A stretch of DNA of 64,000 nucleotides, taken from assembly GCA_020633465.1 (NCBI GenBank), contig JACKDN010000033.1, positions 1-64,000 of the forward strand. Reading direction: 5' to 3'. The notes below the pieces were generated by a model, which was given only the letters and a program-made list of their open reading frames with translations, made no database searches and was not told the origin of the DNA. The first letter of the stretch is position 1, and each line of letters starts with the position of its first letter. This DNA comes from Myxococcales bacterium (lineage in GTDB: Bacteria; Myxococcota_A; Bradymonadia; UBA7976; UBA1532). The translations under genes were made by a program, and so were the position numbers. This document shows, piece after piece, positions 63,791-64,000 of the stretch.

Positions 63791-64000
63791 GTGCGACTTC
63801 TCGCCCTCGCCCTCGCGGCGCTCAGCGTCGCCGCCGCGCCGCCCGACGCGGCCGCGCCCCACGTCGACGTCGAGCAGTACACGCTCGACAACGGCCTGAC
63901 CGTGCTGCTCAGCCGCGACGACCGGCTGCCGGTGGTGGCCGTCGAGGTGCGCTACCTCGTCGGCTCGGCCCACGAACCCGAAGGGCGCAGCGGCTTCGCC
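63791..64000 (+). CDS. M16 (insulinase-like) zinc peptidase, 5' part
   Basis: A GTG at 63791 with AGGAGG just upstream opens a signal peptide (LLALALAALSVAAAPPDAAA) and the first strand of an M16 peptidase: QYTLDNGLTVLLSRDDRLPV and VEVRYLVGSAHEPEGRSGFA. In this family GRSGFAH leads directly to the zinc motif HxxEH, which lies beyond the end of the window. Such secreted peptidases are common in pairs in this phylum. Confidence 0.88.
   Translation, partial: MRLLALALAALSVAAAPPDAAAPHVDVEQYTLDNGLTVLLSRDDRLPVVAVEVRYLVGSAHEPEGRSGFA

Overview
The window comes from a very GC-rich chromosome, roughly 70 percent or more. Gene style points to a Myxococcota (former deltaproteobacterial) organism: many secreted lipoproteins with Asp/Ala/Pro- or Gly-rich linkers, MopE-type Cys repeats (CNGLDDDCDG and variants), a trypsin-like protease with a MYXO-CTERM-like tail, Ser/Thr protein kinases (one fused to an ATPase and tetratricopeptides) and a WhiG/FliA-type sigma factor. 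This is inference from gene content; no rRNA or tRNA gene was found.

0-3.3 kb: the end of a haem-binding Tll0287-like protein, an intact VapBC-like toxin-antitoxin pair, then a graveyard of mobile DNA: two roughly 178-bp elements with GGGGTCAGGACG termini, extra copies of their right end, a second toxin-antitoxin locus that is broken, and IS4 and IS3 transposase remnants. 3.3-8.9 kb: isoaspartyl peptidase, a Cu/Zn-type permease with a heavy-metal domain, a Spy/CpxP-like protein, a HAD hydrolase and a CDF exporter, which together look like metal handling. 8.9-16.2 kb: secreted protease, sigma factor, lipase-like lipoprotein without its nucleophile, Cys-rich lipoprotein, L,D-transpeptidase, FKBP and polysaccharide deacetylase. 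16.4-27.1 kb: a GlmS-type aminotransferase, a DUF442 phosphatase, a heavily frameshifted NTPase, a lipoprotein, a DUF1275 membrane protein and a kinase-ATPase-TPR giant.

27.25-29.97 kb is the most interesting part. It is a three-gene operon with start/stop overlaps: a stand-alone photoactive yellow protein (PYP) homologue that aligns without gaps to the N-terminal 70 residues of Halorhodospira PYP and keeps its chromophore Cys, Tyr and Glu; a PAS-PAS-GGDEF diguanylate cyclase; and a histidine kinase whose sensor is a second PYP-like domain. It reads as a blue-light input joined to c-di-GMP and phosphorelay output.

30-41.4 kb: ankyrin protein, several lipoproteins, purE/purK, a histidine phosphatase and a three-domain fusion (isochorismatase-like, APH-like kinase, dual-specificity phosphatase). 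41.5-59.3 kb: cell-envelope genes, including a 1416-residue Cys-repeat lipoprotein, a class A penicillin-binding protein with a LysM/BON partner, an aminotransferase, two MopE-type lipoproteins (one with a long beta-helix) and a second Ser/Thr kinase. 59.4-62.7 kb: a sulfite-reduction operon (DUF2849, cysI, DUF934, TauD-like dioxygenase) with a TetR gene upstream. The window closes inside an M16 peptidase gene.

Many genes between about 13 and 26 kb carry single-base frameshifts, often in G/C runs. This looks like residual assembly error or local decay and should be settled before those products are interpreted.
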